Below, one piece after another: positions 25,727-34,097 of a stretch of DNA of 64,000 nt. The stretch is taken from assembly GCF_004363245.1 (NCBI RefSeq), contig NZ_SNYV01000011.1, forward strand, positions 1,240,001-1,304,000, in the 5' to 3' direction. The notes beneath the pieces are model-generated. The model did not search any database, had not been told where the DNA came from, and saw only the letters and a program-made list of their open reading frames with translations. The translations under genes were made by a program, and so were the position numbers. Position 1 is the first letter of the stretch. Each line of letters opens with the position of its first letter. Source of the DNA: Sphingobacterium yanglingense. Its GTDB lineage: Bacteria > Bacteroidota > Bacteroidia > Sphingobacteriales > Sphingobacteriaceae.

Positions 25727-27203
25727 ATTTGTTTTTTAAACCGAGTAGCATTTCTGTAAAATCTTTTCTACCGGTTACATTGATAGGACGGGGCGGGTTA
25801 TAAGAAACTAGCTTTCCTTTTCGGTCTACAATCAGGAGTTGTGGGAAAGAAAAGAAACCATAGAATGAAGCTATATTAGGCTTCGGATCTATTACTCTCA
25901 AATTTACACCTTCTTTCGAAGTATACTTACCACTTTCTAAACCCCGAAGCCATTTATCCCTCTTTACATCAACATTTACACTGATAAAAAGTACTGATTC
26001 ATCATTTAAACTACTTTCGATTTTTACTAATTCTTGATGTAGTAGTGCGCAACCTGTACAACCGTTGAACCAGAAGTCTAGCACAACAATTTTATCTTTG
26101 AAGGATTCAGGTGTGTAGATGTTTCCGTTTATATCTTCTAAACGAAATGGATAAACATCATTTTTCACATAACGACTTTCTTTGATCTCCTTTAAATATG
26201 ATTTTATGCGATCGTCACTCACATATTTTAATGCCTTGTCAATCGCTTGCTCACCACCAATTGCTGCTGTGCCGTAACGACTAAATAAGAATGCAGTAAT
26301 ATTATCTCGATTTTCCTGATCTAAATTCATTTTCTGAAATCGATCAAGTATTAGATTCAAATCGATAATCGGCGCAGACCTCGGATGCTCAACATATTCT
26401 GGTATTAAGAACCCAGCCGTTAAAACGTCGATAACATAGTCTGTATACGATGGGCTTTTGCCCATGTGGTATTTTGTTTTACTTATAGCAGAATAATACT
26501 GTTGCAGAACATGGTTCTTTAAAACATCTTGATAGGGAGCACCAATTTCGACAGCTCCCTGAAGTGTCCTTATACGCATGCTTTCCGTACTATAAACACA
26601 TTCATCTTTGATATAGGAATACGAGGAATTACTTATTTTACCGCGTTTTTTTTCTAACACATCTAGCTTTCTCTCTCTTAAGGAATCATAAAAATCATTT
26701 GTTACAGCATAGTATTTGTCTATATCTCCAATTTGTATATAATGCCCCAGCCAACCACTACCTCCGCTCCTGTCCAAATTTGAGATTCGCTCCCTTAATC
26801 TATTCTTTTCATTATCGTCTCCATTTGCTTGCATCTTATCACTTACATAGAATGATAAACTATCATCCGGTTCTATTAAGAATAATTTGTTTGGAAATAA
26901 AGACAGCAAAAGTTCACCATCATTAAACACCTCTATCTTCACAAGCGATATGTCTTGCTGCAAAGGAAAAACTACCTCAATTTCTTTTGTTTCGCCATTC
27001 CACTTGTATTTTTCATCATAGAGATCACTGGCCGTGACATGGTAATGGGAAAAGACTGAAATTTCTACAGTTATGTTTCTATTTTTTAGCAGTGCATCAT
27101 CAAAGGAAACAATCACTTTGGCTGTGGGATCTAACTTTCTTTTTGCATATACACTATCCACTGCTACGGCTAGTAACAGCGAAATAAGGATAATATATCT
27201 CAT
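25725..27203 (-). CDS. TlpA/ResA-like thioredoxin-domain exported protein
   Basis: 492 residues with a signal peptide (cleavage after VYA near residue 20). A long N-terminal region of about 340 residues without a recognised fold is typical of Bacteroidetes SusCD-linked thioredoxin proteins. The C-terminal TlpA/AhpC-TSA-like domain (about residues 355-490) has the active-site motif FNGCTGCALLH with Cys382 and Cys385, and a cis-Pro loop FSFPQLLIV. It would reduce or isomerise disulfides in the periplasm. It heads downstream of the SusC and SusD genes of the same strand, 11 bp after SusD, and faces the MauE-like/two-Cys peptide genes, making a plausible functional unit. Confidence 0.87.
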   Translation of the reverse strand: MRYIILISLLLAVAVDSVYAKRKLDPTAKVIVSFDDALLKNRNITVEISVFSHYHVTASDLYDEKYKWNGETKEIEVVFPLQQDISLVKIEVFNDGELLLSLFPNKLFLIEPDDSLSFYVSDKMQANGDDNEKNRLRERISNLDRSGGSGWLGHYIQIGDIDKYYAVTNDFYDSLRERKLDVLEKKRGKISNSSYSYIKDECVYSTESMRIRTLQGAVEIGAPYQDVLKNHVLQQYYSAISKTKYHMGKSPSYTDYVIDVLTAGFLIPEYVEHPRSAPIIDLNLILDRFQKMNLDQENRDNITAFLFSRYGTAAIGGEQAIDKALKYVSDDRIKSYLKEIKESRYVKNDVYPFRLEDINGNIYTPESFKDKIVVLDFWFNGCTGCALLHQELVKIESSLNDESVLFISVNVDVKRDKWLRGLESGKYTSKEGVNLRVIDPKPNIASFYGFFSFPQLLIVDRKGKLVSYNPPRPINVTGRKDFTEMLLGLKNK

Positions 27204-27214
27204 TTTTTAAAAAA

Positions 27215-28579
27215 TTAAAATAGATGTATCAATTCATTTTCTGGGATAGGGAATGTAGCATTAGCGTTGTCAAACGAAAGTTCATATACCTCGCCCTTGA
27301 ACTCGCGTTGCAACACTGTTGTATGGCCCAAGGCATTTAGTCGCTTCAATTCTGTCCATCGAACTGATCTCCAGACAAGCTCTTTACGACGCTCTAAAAG
27401 GACTCTTTCTATCAAATCGTGCTGATCCAATTTATCAATTCCGAAATTATGCCCCTTAGGGAATCTCTTTTGTAATAATTGTAATAATGTGTTTTTCGAT
27501 TCTACCAAATCTCCGATACGTGCAAGACTTTCTGCTTTAATTAGATAGATTTCATCTGTTGCGAGACCTGTAAACGGGTAAAGATTATTGGAGACACTGC
27601 CATACATCATCTTTCTATAATTTCTTCCTTGACTGTTTTTATTAAAGAAAACCTGAGGTCGTATATCGGCTGGCTCGTAAAGCTTTACAAGTTCAGTATC
27701 CATCCCGATATAATTTCCAGTAAGTGACCCTACGCCTGATGTCGTTGTATAATCCATTACCTGTGTTGTATAATAAATTACATCAGCATTGTTTCCCTGA
27801 AAAGGCTGATCAGTATTAGTCTGTAGCTGATTAAAATCTGTAATAGTAGAATACAAGCTGAGGCATGTACTTGCGTAAGTTTCTGCTTTTTCAAAATCTT
27901 GCATAAAAAAATACACTTTAGAGAGCAAAGCATAAACTGCTGCTTTGCTCTGTCTTGTCCGTAAACCTGGCGGCGTTTTTGCGGATATTAACTTAGCTGC
28001 CTCGTCCAAATCGGTAATTATCCTTTCATAACACGATTTTACGGTTGCTCTTTTTTCAGTTTGGTTAACATCTGCCGAAAGCCTTATAGGTACACCGTTA
28101 TCTATTGTAGCAGATTTGGTATCGTAAAATGGAGCAAATGTATTGACCAAATCGAAAAGTGCGTATGCTCTTATGAATAAAGCTCTCCCCCTGATGTCAC
28201 TTTTTCTCTGTTCTTCACCATCAATTCTACTGAGCTCGTCCAAAACACTATTTGCATAGAATATGGCAGTATAAAGATTATCCCAATCTTTAATATTGGT
28301 TTCCCCTTCATAAAGATCCGCTTTCCATAGATAAGCATTACGTTGCGTCGAACTAAATAACCCCTGCCATATTTCTGGGCTAGCGATATAATACTCGTCC
28401 GATGCTATACGTTGAAGCACACCTGAAACATTTATAACAAGATTATTATCAAGCATCTGCTCTAAATCCTCTAGGGTTTGAGGTCGGATAATATTGGAAC
28501 TAGGCTTTACCGATAAAAACTCTTGTTCGCATGATGTAACCATCATTCCTAATATTAAGATTATAAAGATTCTTTTCAT
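27215..28579 (-). CDS. SusD/RagB-like outer-membrane lipoprotein
   Basis: A 454-residue lipoprotein: lipobox VTSC (Cys near residue 17), EQEFLSVKPSS opening, helices with IRGRALFIRAYALFDLVNTF, and the C-terminal block LLERRKELVWRSVRWTELKR. It is somewhat short for the family but complete. It lies between SusC (upstream, 80-bp gap with a hairpin) and the TlpA-like gene (11 bp downstream). It should be the lid of the adjoining receptor. The redox neighbours suggest a Cys-containing peptide or protein as ligand; this is inference. Confidence 0.9.
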   Translation of the reverse strand: MKRIFIILILGMMVTSCEQEFLSVKPSSNIIRPQTLEDLEQMLDNNLVINVSGVLQRIASDEYYIASPEIWQGLFSSTQRNAYLWKADLYEGETNIKDWDNLYTAIFYANSVLDELSRIDGEEQRKSDIRGRALFIRAYALFDLVNTFAPFYDTKSATIDNGVPIRLSADVNQTEKRATVKSCYERIITDLDEAAKLISAKTPPGLRTRQSKAAVYALLSKVYFFMQDFEKAETYASTCLSLYSTITDFNQLQTNTDQPFQGNNADVIYYTTQVMDYTTTSGVGSLTGNYIGMDTELVKLYEPADIRPQVFFNKNSQGRNYRKMMYGSVSNNLYPFTGLATDEIYLIKAESLARIGDLVESKNTLLQLLQKRFPKGHNFGIDKLDQHDLIERVLLERRKELVWRSVRWTELKRLNALGHTTVLQREFKGEVYELSFDNANATFPIPENELIHLF

Positions 28580-28612
28580 ATGTGTATAATTTGATTTTTA
28601 TCTGTCATATGG

Positions 28613-28652
28613 AATACTCATGGTTTTTTGTGCTTCGCTAAACATGAGTATT
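28613..28652 (-). other. Hairpin between susC-like and susD-like genes
   Basis: A perfect 10-bp inverted repeat (28613-28622 with 28643-28652) around a 20-nt loop fills the 80-bp gap. Such intercistronic hairpins can stabilise the SusC part of the message or reduce read-through. There is no strong U tract. Confidence 0.5.
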
Positions 28653-28659
28653 TCATGTT

Positions 28660-31600
28660 TTAAAGTGTTAATTGAATACCTAGTGAATACGTAGTCCTGA
28701 TAGGATTACCATTGATGAATTGCGGATCAATTGATTTATTATTTTTAGTCCAAAGTATACCTAGATCACTCGCGCTGAAAATAAGTCGTGCTCTGTTAAG
28801 TGATTTTACTTTTATTAGCGATGACGCATCGTAGGACAACTGCAGATCCTGCAGGCGAACATGCGCAGCTGGCTCAATCAATAGATCAGCGTACTTATAG
28901 AAGTCCGATCTGTTTAAATTATTTGGATATACCAGCGACGGCACATTAGTAAACTGCTCGTCCCCGGGAGATTGCCACCGTTTTTCGTAATCCCAAATGG
29001 TATAGCTTCCATTATACACAGCAGCATTGTCAAGTGAGTTTCGCCTAAAATAATGACCTGCATACCATCTAAGTGAAAACGAAAGCTCAAAGCCAGCATA
29101 ACCAAATCGGTTCCATAATGTGCCATGCAATGTGGGGGTAGATGATCCCATATAAGACATTTCCGAAAGATCTTGACTATTCTTTATTGCACGGTAGTCG
29201 TTATTCTCCTGTCCGCCAAGATAACCTATCGGACTGCCCGTGTCATCAAGACCTTTCATTGGAAAAGCATACAACGAAAAATGCGGGTAGTCGATCTGCG
29301 GATAATCATTAATATTTGACATAATTACGAAGTTCGTTGCAGGAACCACGTGGTATGCTAACACCCTGTTTGTCACTTTACTCAAAAATAATTGGCTCGA
29401 CCAGATAAAAGGCCCATTAAGGTTCTGCGTCGTCAAGGCCATATCTACACCCTTTGAAAGCAGGGATGCCGTATTCCCGGTAAAGCCGGCAACACCAGTC
29501 TGTGTAGGTGTGGGCCGCTTCGCAATTAGATCCAATCCTCGTTTTTGCCAGTATTCAATAGTAGCAGAGACACGACCGGATCGAGATGCTACGTCTAGGC
29601 CGATGTTGACATTTCGAACTCTTTCCCATCGAAGTGCAGGATTGGGTGGATTCACAATTTCGTAATATGGCTGTCCATACATAGAAATCGATGTCCCCTG
29701 TCGTGCAGTCAAATAACCTGATACACTTCGGTTTAAATTACCATTATATCCGTAAGAAGCACGAAGCTGTAACTTAGATAATAAATCTTCAGGAAAGAAA
29801 ATCTCTTTATGAAGATCCCAAAGAGCACCTATCGACCATAATGGTACGAATTTTTGGTTGGTTTGTACACCAAACAAATTCGATCCATCACGTCTGAGGC
29901 TGCCGCTCAATCGATAACGATCTTTATAGGCATACATAAGGTTGGAATAGTAGGAGACGAAACGATCCGTACTTGACGATTGATCCGTCAAAGTGGAGAT
30001 CTTTGAACTCTGGCCGCTATGCCACATCTTGAAAGGCGTTACATAATTGACCAAGTGGTTTTGGCTTGTTTGGTTTTCTTCATCATATCCATACAGTCCA
30101 TAAGAAGCATTCCATCCTGTATTCTCCCTTATCTCCGTACCTACCAAAACATTCAACTGATGCTCTTCTGGAAAACGATTATCGTATTCTATTTGAAAAC
30201 GCCCTATCTGATTTCGTTCCTTTCCCCTACCTACCTGTTTAATTGCCCCCAAAGGAATACCATATTCCAACCCACCTGCAGCGTTCAGATAGGAAAAACT
30301 GTTGATTTGATTACGGGTGTAATACGACTGTAGTCCATAATAAGAAGGTGAATCACTGTACAGCTCTTCATACAGATAAGATACCGAAGCCTTAAGCGCA
30401 TCTGTTAACCTGCCATCCAGCTGTAAGCTATTCCGAATCTGTGCGACACGGTGACTGCTATAGAAATCACTATTATTCAAATCATCCATCGGTCGCATAT
30501 ACCAATCCAGTAATCGATTTTCAGCAAGATTATCAATATAGGACAGCCTTAATCTGGAAACTTCGGGTAAGTGCTCTCCTGATTCATTTATATATTGGCT
30601 GTAAGGATATCTTGGAGCAGTGGGTATAGCATATGCTTCCTGTCGATCATTTCTGTTGCTATAGAGTATACGATGAGCGAGCGTAATGCGATCGCCCAAA
30701 AATTTGAATGTATTTGCAGCTTGCATTGTCCAACGCTCAAAGCTATTGCCCACTATTTGGGGGCGATTTCTATCAAGACCTATGGAGATGAAGTAATCGT
30801 GATTTGCTGTAGCTCCTCTAGCAGAAGTATTATATTGCTGATTAAAAAGCGGTTGGTTAAAATACATGTTATACTGCTTTTTTGCATCTTGCTTTGCAAT
30901 GTCAGAAATCAAAGCCGCCCCCTCCTCCTCTGCCAATTCCTTTGATTTGATACGAGCTAGTATTTCCACAACGGGCGACACGGGTTGCCAGCCTGTATTC
31001 AGATTTGCATTGTAACGACCACGGTCAAAAAGGAATTGCTCTACTTCTACAAACTGTGCAGAGCTAAGTAGCGGTTGATCAAATACATTCCGTTTTCCCG
31101 CAAACGACAAATTAGTATTGAATTCAATTACCGGACGTTTTCCCTGCTTTGCAAATTTGGTCGTAATAACGATTACACCATTACTGGCACGCACCCCCCA
31201 AATAGAAGCCGCAGCCGCATCTTTCAATATCGTAATATGCTCAATATCATTTGGATTTAAAGACTCTAGCTTACCTTCAAATGGGAAGTTATCTAAGACG
31301 ATCAATGGCTCACTATTGGAGTAAAGCGTAGACCTTCCACGGATTTCGATATCTCCTTGCCCCCGTTGCTTCTGCTTCAAATTTGTCAAAATACCTGGTG
31401 CCATACCATCTAAACGCTGAATAACACTCGTAGACACCCTTCTATTCAACTGTTCATTGTCAATCTGCACAAAGCTCCCTGTAGCTCTTTCCTTTGGTAT
31501 CTTCTGGTATCCGGTAGATACCACCTCGACTTCTTCGATCTGTTTTTCATTGGCCTGTAGGGCGATAATTAATATAGTAGACGTATTCTCATAGGCAACC

Positions 31601-31857
31601 CGTTGCTCCTTGTATCCGATGTGTTTTATTGTTAATAGTCCTGTAGGCTTATCTACGCTGATCGTAAACCTCCCCTGCCTATCCGTGCGTGCGTGCTTCT
31701 TATCCACGGAGACCGAAGCCCCCTCTATCGGCTTTCCATCTTGAACAGATGAAACCACTCCTCTCAGTACTATCTGATTTAGGCCTTTGGCCTCCTGCCC
31801 GAAAGCAGGAGAAACCAAAAGGCAACTAAACAACACACAGAATATTATTAATAGCAT
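28660..31857 (-). CDS. SusC/RagA-type TonB-dependent receptor
   Basis: About 1065 residues from the ATG at 31857, which begins a clean signal peptide (MLLIIFCVLFSCLLVSPAFG) with a GGGGGGAG purine run about 10 nt upstream. An open frame continues upstream to 32076, but it passes through a REP-like sequence and an octamer repeat and looks non-coding, so the shorter start is preferred. Domains: CarboxypepD_reg-like (about 25-110, VSSVQDGKPIEGASVSVD), plug with WGVRASNGVIVITTKF, and a barrel ending in LGIQLTL. No STN domain. It pairs with the SusD gene and the TlpA-like gene downstream. Confidence 0.92.
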   Translation of the reverse strand: MLLIIFCVLFSCLLVSPAFGQEAKGLNQIVLRGVVSSVQDGKPIEGASVSVDKKHARTDRQGRFTISVDKPTGLLTIKHIGYKEQRVAYENTSTILIIALQANEKQIEEVEVVSTGYQKIPKERATGSFVQIDNEQLNRRVSTSVIQRLDGMAPGILTNLKQKQRGQGDIEIRGRSTLYSNSEPLIVLDNFPFEGKLESLNPNDIEHITILKDAAAASIWGVRASNGVIVITTKFAKQGKRPVIEFNTNLSFAGKRNVFDQPLLSSAQFVEVEQFLFDRGRYNANLNTGWQPVSPVVEILARIKSKELAEEEGAALISDIAKQDAKKQYNMYFNQPLFNQQYNTSARGATANHDYFISIGLDRNRPQIVGNSFERWTMQAANTFKFLGDRITLAHRILYSNRNDRQEAYAIPTAPRYPYSQYINESGEHLPEVSRLRLSYIDNLAENRLLDWYMRPMDDLNNSDFYSSHRVAQIRNSLQLDGRLTDALKASVSYLYEELYSDSPSYYGLQSYYTRNQINSFSYLNAAGGLEYGIPLGAIKQVGRGKERNQIGRFQIEYDNRFPEEHQLNVLVGTEIRENTGWNASYGLYGYDEENQTSQNHLVNYVTPFKMWHSGQSSKISTLTDQSSSTDRFVSYYSNLMYAYKDRYRLSGSLRRDGSNLFGVQTNQKFVPLWSIGALWDLHKEIFFPEDLLSKLQLRASYGYNGNLNRSVSGYLTARQGTSISMYGQPYYEIVNPPNPALRWERVRNVNIGLDVASRSGRVSATIEYWQKRGLDLIAKRPTPTQTGVAGFTGNTASLLSKGVDMALTTQNLNGPFIWSSQLFLSKVTNRVLAYHVVPATNFVIMSNINDYPQIDYPHFSLYAFPMKGLDDTGSPIGYLGGQENNDYRAIKNSQDLSEMSYMGSSTPTLHGTLWNRFGYAGFELSFSLRWYAGHYFRRNSLDNAAVYNGSYTIWDYEKRWQSPGDEQFTNVPSLVYPNNLNRSDFYKYADLLIEPAAHVRLQDLQLSYDASSLIKVKSLNRARLIFSASDLGILWTKNNKSIDPQFINGNPIRTTYSLGIQLTL

Positions 31858-31875
31858 CTGCCTCACTCTCCCCCC

Positions 31876-31904
31876 GTCATTTCGACCGTAGTGGAGAAAT
31901 CTCT
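31876..31904 (-). repeat. REP-like interspersed sequence
   Basis: On the minus strand this reads AGAGATTTCTCCACTACGG and continues into GTCGAAATGAC. This motif, usually with CTTCGG in the middle, is in my experience scattered in many copies through Bacteroidetes genomes, typically between genes. It lies just upstream of the preferred SusC start, which supports the view that the upstream frame is not translated. Confidence 0.6.
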
Positions 31905-31957
31905 CACATTCTAGTACATACTTACTTTGTTCTTTTGGGCGACTTGAAAGGTCTTGA

Positions 31958-31989
31958 TAACTCGTTAACATGTTAACTCGTTCACTCTG
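31958..31989. repeat. 8-bp tandem repeat, four units
   Basis: Four octamers of the type TAACTCGT, with TAAC at 31958, 31966 and 31974 and a variant at 31982, all in 8-bp step. This is the same octamer family as the eight-unit array at 20950. It lies in the leader of the SusC gene, upstream of the REP-like sequence. Confidence 0.75.
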
Positions 31990-32076
31990 CCCTTTGGGCA
32001 GTTCTCTCCCACCCCTAAAAAATTGTCTCATTTTTCGGTTACATTTTGCAATAGCAGTAAGCCATTGCAGATTCAA

Positions 32077-32899
32077 AAATCTAGTACGATTTCTGAATGG
32101 ATCTTACGGTTAATATTGGTTTATAATCGGTTTTTGACCATCCATTCGCGAAATAAATAAAATACCGACCTCCTTAGATATTGACAAACAATATCTATAC
32201 AAAGCATTTTAGTTGGTAGGCAATAAAATCTGTGCTATCTTTAAGCTTCGAAACAATAAGATAAAACGATTCTTCGGGCCTATGCGGGCTATCTGCTGGA
32301 TACTTGGAGGTCGGAATACAGACTGAAAGAGACTGATTGTGCATCTAGCCTTATCGGATACATCCGATATGTGACGCTATTATAGTTAGTGTGATATAAG
32401 CCCCTTCTGTCTGTAATGTCTTGACAAAGCTTACTCCGGTGATACCGGGACGTTCTTTAAATGCAAAGATTGGGAATACCATAATGACCGATGGTATATC
32501 GGTGTTACGTAGATTTTGTTGGTTTTAAAATTCGTTCTCATAATCTTACAAAGCTTATATGAACGAGCTCCGCAAATCACGTAAGGGATGAAACCCTGCG
32601 ATCCACCACTCTTCTCACAAAAGCCAAAGGCTCTTGTGCAGCCCTAAAGCAATTGCCTTAGGTGGTACCTGGAAGCGGTTTCACAGCAAGGCTCATCCCT
32701 ACGTTTATATACAAAGATATAGAATTCGTAGGAAATGAGCTAACCTTACCGCCTCCTTCCCAGGTACCAAGTGAGAAATTGGAGACTCGTCAATTAGTTA
32801 ATAGTGCTAAAGCAACTAACAATCAATCGTTAAACTCAAGGCAAATATAACACAAAGTTTCCTTGTTTCAAAATACACAATCAAAGAAACAAAAAAAAC
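32077..32899. other. Long non-coding region with structured segments
   Basis: About 820 bp without a convincing gene between the SusC leader (minus) and a plus-strand HTH gene. It contains several hairpins (32352-32369, ATACCAT/ATGGTAT at 32476-32497, ACCGAT/ATCGGT at 32487-32503) and three small minus-strand frames of 49, 43 and 36 codons (32195-32344, 32351-32482, 32431-32541). It also contains the folded element at 32577-32705. One or two RNA genes are plausible, but I cannot match a known family. Confidence 0.5.
32577..32705. ncRNA. Candidate structured RNA or small inverted-repeat element
   Basis: About 129 bp that folds almost completely. Outer arms are ACGTAAGGGATGA and TCATCCCTACGT (one base missing), inner arms GAAACC/GGTTTC and CCACCAC-type/GTGGT. 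Two internal hairpins follow: CACAAAAGCC/GGCTCTTGTG with loop AAA, and CCTAAAGC/GCCTTAGG with loop AATT (one mismatch each). Nested arms plus two loops look like an RNA with a closed outer helix, but a miniature transposable element with terminal inverted repeats would look similar. No known Rfam family was recognised. Confidence 0.4.
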
Positions 32900-33355
32900 A
32901 TGATTCATAAGATAGATTACTACATAAATACTAGTCTTGATAGACTTAAATGGCAAGATAAAGTCTTGGTCGATAGTTCTGGAATTTCAAAAGGTCAAAT
33001 CAGCAAATTAAAAAAAGGACAAGTAGAAAGATTAACCGCTGAAGTGTTTTATCAAATATACACTGCTTTTGGTGACTCATGCTCTAAGGCTACCAAAATA
33101 GTCTATCCTGGTTTAAATTTGAAACAGGAAAACTACAATCCGAAGGAAAGAAATGCTTTTGGCACATTCATGGAACAGTTTGAAACGAGCATCAACTCTA
33201 TTGAAGAAATTTCGGTTAAGACCGGTATTGATGAAAATAGGTTAAAAGATTTATATTTCCGTAAAGGATCATTAGAAGCTTATGAATTGGTTTTAATTGA
33301 AAAAGCTATTGGTAAAAAGGAAGGAGAGTTATTTGAAAAGCTATTCGAGAAATAA
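32900..33355 (+). CDS. Small protein with two tandem helix-turn-helix-like units
   Basis: 151 residues. The first half (about 20-70) has an XRE-like helix-turn-helix (VLVDSSGISKGQISKLKKGQ), and the second half (about 95-148) repeats the pattern (SIEEISVKTGIDENRLKDLY, then AYELVLIEKAIGKKEGELF). Such duplication suggests that a single chain can bind both half sites. There is no signal peptide. It lies 106 bp before an ORF6N protein gene on the same strand and downstream of the structured non-coding region, in an accessory setting. Likely a transcriptional regulator; target unknown. Confidence 0.65.
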   Translation: MIHKIDYYINTSLDRLKWQDKVLVDSSGISKGQISKLKKGQVERLTAEVFYQIYTAFGDSCSKATKIVYPGLNLKQENYNPKERNAFGTFMEQFETSINSIEEISVKTGIDENRLKDLYFRKGSLEAYELVLIEKAIGKKEGELFEKLFEK

Positions 33356-33461
33356 ATTTACCCGCCTAAACAAATGACGTAAAAATAAAGCTATCTGTGA
33401 GAATAAGAAGGCGAGCTAGAATAACTAACAATGCAGTGATTTTTAACCAACTTGGGAAATT

Positions 33462-33989
33462 ATGAGTAAGCAACAAACGGGCCTTACCCCTACCACAATA
33501 GCAGACGACGTACTCGTAAACAAGATTTACGAATTTCGAGGGCAGAAAGTGATGCTCGACAGCGACCTTGCCGAATTATATGGTGTCGAAACCAAGCGCC
33601 TAAATGAGCAAGTACGTAGAAATGCTACTCGCTTTCCTGAGGATTTCATGTTCACGCTCAATAAGGATGAAGTAGAAATCTTGAAGTCGCAAATTGCGAC
33701 CTCAAGTTGGGGAGGCCGTAGAAAAGCTCCTAATGTATTTACTGAACACGGTGTATTGATGTTATCAAGTGTTCTGAATAGTGAGCGAGCTATCCAAGTG
33801 AACATAAAAATCATGCGGATATTCTCTAAGATACGTCAATTTATTACTGAGAATACGGAAATGAGACTAGAAATAGCTGAGATAAAATATACCGTAGAAC
33901 AGATCGCAAAAAAACAGAAAGGTCACGACCAGAATATCGAATTGCTATTTGAATATATTGACCGACTACAAGAGAAGAAAGAACGGTGA
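33462..33989 (+). CDS. ORF6N-domain protein
   Basis: 175 residues. The N-terminal ORF6N domain (about 20-110) has IYEFRGQKVMLDSDLAELYG, VETKRLNEQVRRN, RFPEDFMFTLNKDE and FTEHGVLMLSSVLNSERAI, all characteristic. The C-terminus is a charged coiled coil (MRLEIAEIKYTVEQIAKKQK). Such proteins are common in Bacteroidetes accessory regions and in phage (KilA-N/ORF6N group), where DNA binding is assumed. It follows the tandem-HTH gene and is itself followed by a hairpin. Confidence 0.92.
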   Translation: MSKQQTGLTPTTIADDVLVNKIYEFRGQKVMLDSDLAELYGVETKRLNEQVRRNATRFPEDFMFTLNKDEVEILKSQIATSSWGGRRKAPNVFTEHGVLMLSSVLNSERAIQVNIKIMRIFSKIRQFITENTEMRLEIAEIKYTVEQIAKKQKGHDQNIELLFEYIDRLQEKKER

Positions 33990-33997
33990 CAAAGCAG

Positions 33998-34027
33998 GAC
34001 CTTAAAGGTGAAATCGGATTTAAGGTC
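33998..34027. terminator. Hairpin after the ORF6N gene
   Basis: A perfect 9-bp stem (33998-34006 with 34019-34027) around a 12-nt loop begins about nine bases after the stop codon. A GGGGG run and then A-rich sequence follow, without a T tract, so it is a weak terminator candidate. Confidence 0.45.
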
Positions 34028-34097
34028 GGGGGAAAATAAAGATGTGAATCTCATGATATTTATGGAAAAACCGATTGAATATTAATCTAATTTAAAA

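Noticed and set aside
31858..32076. N-terminal extension of the SusC protein
   Set aside because: It passes through repeat DNA, and the signal peptide and purine-rich site support the start at 31857.
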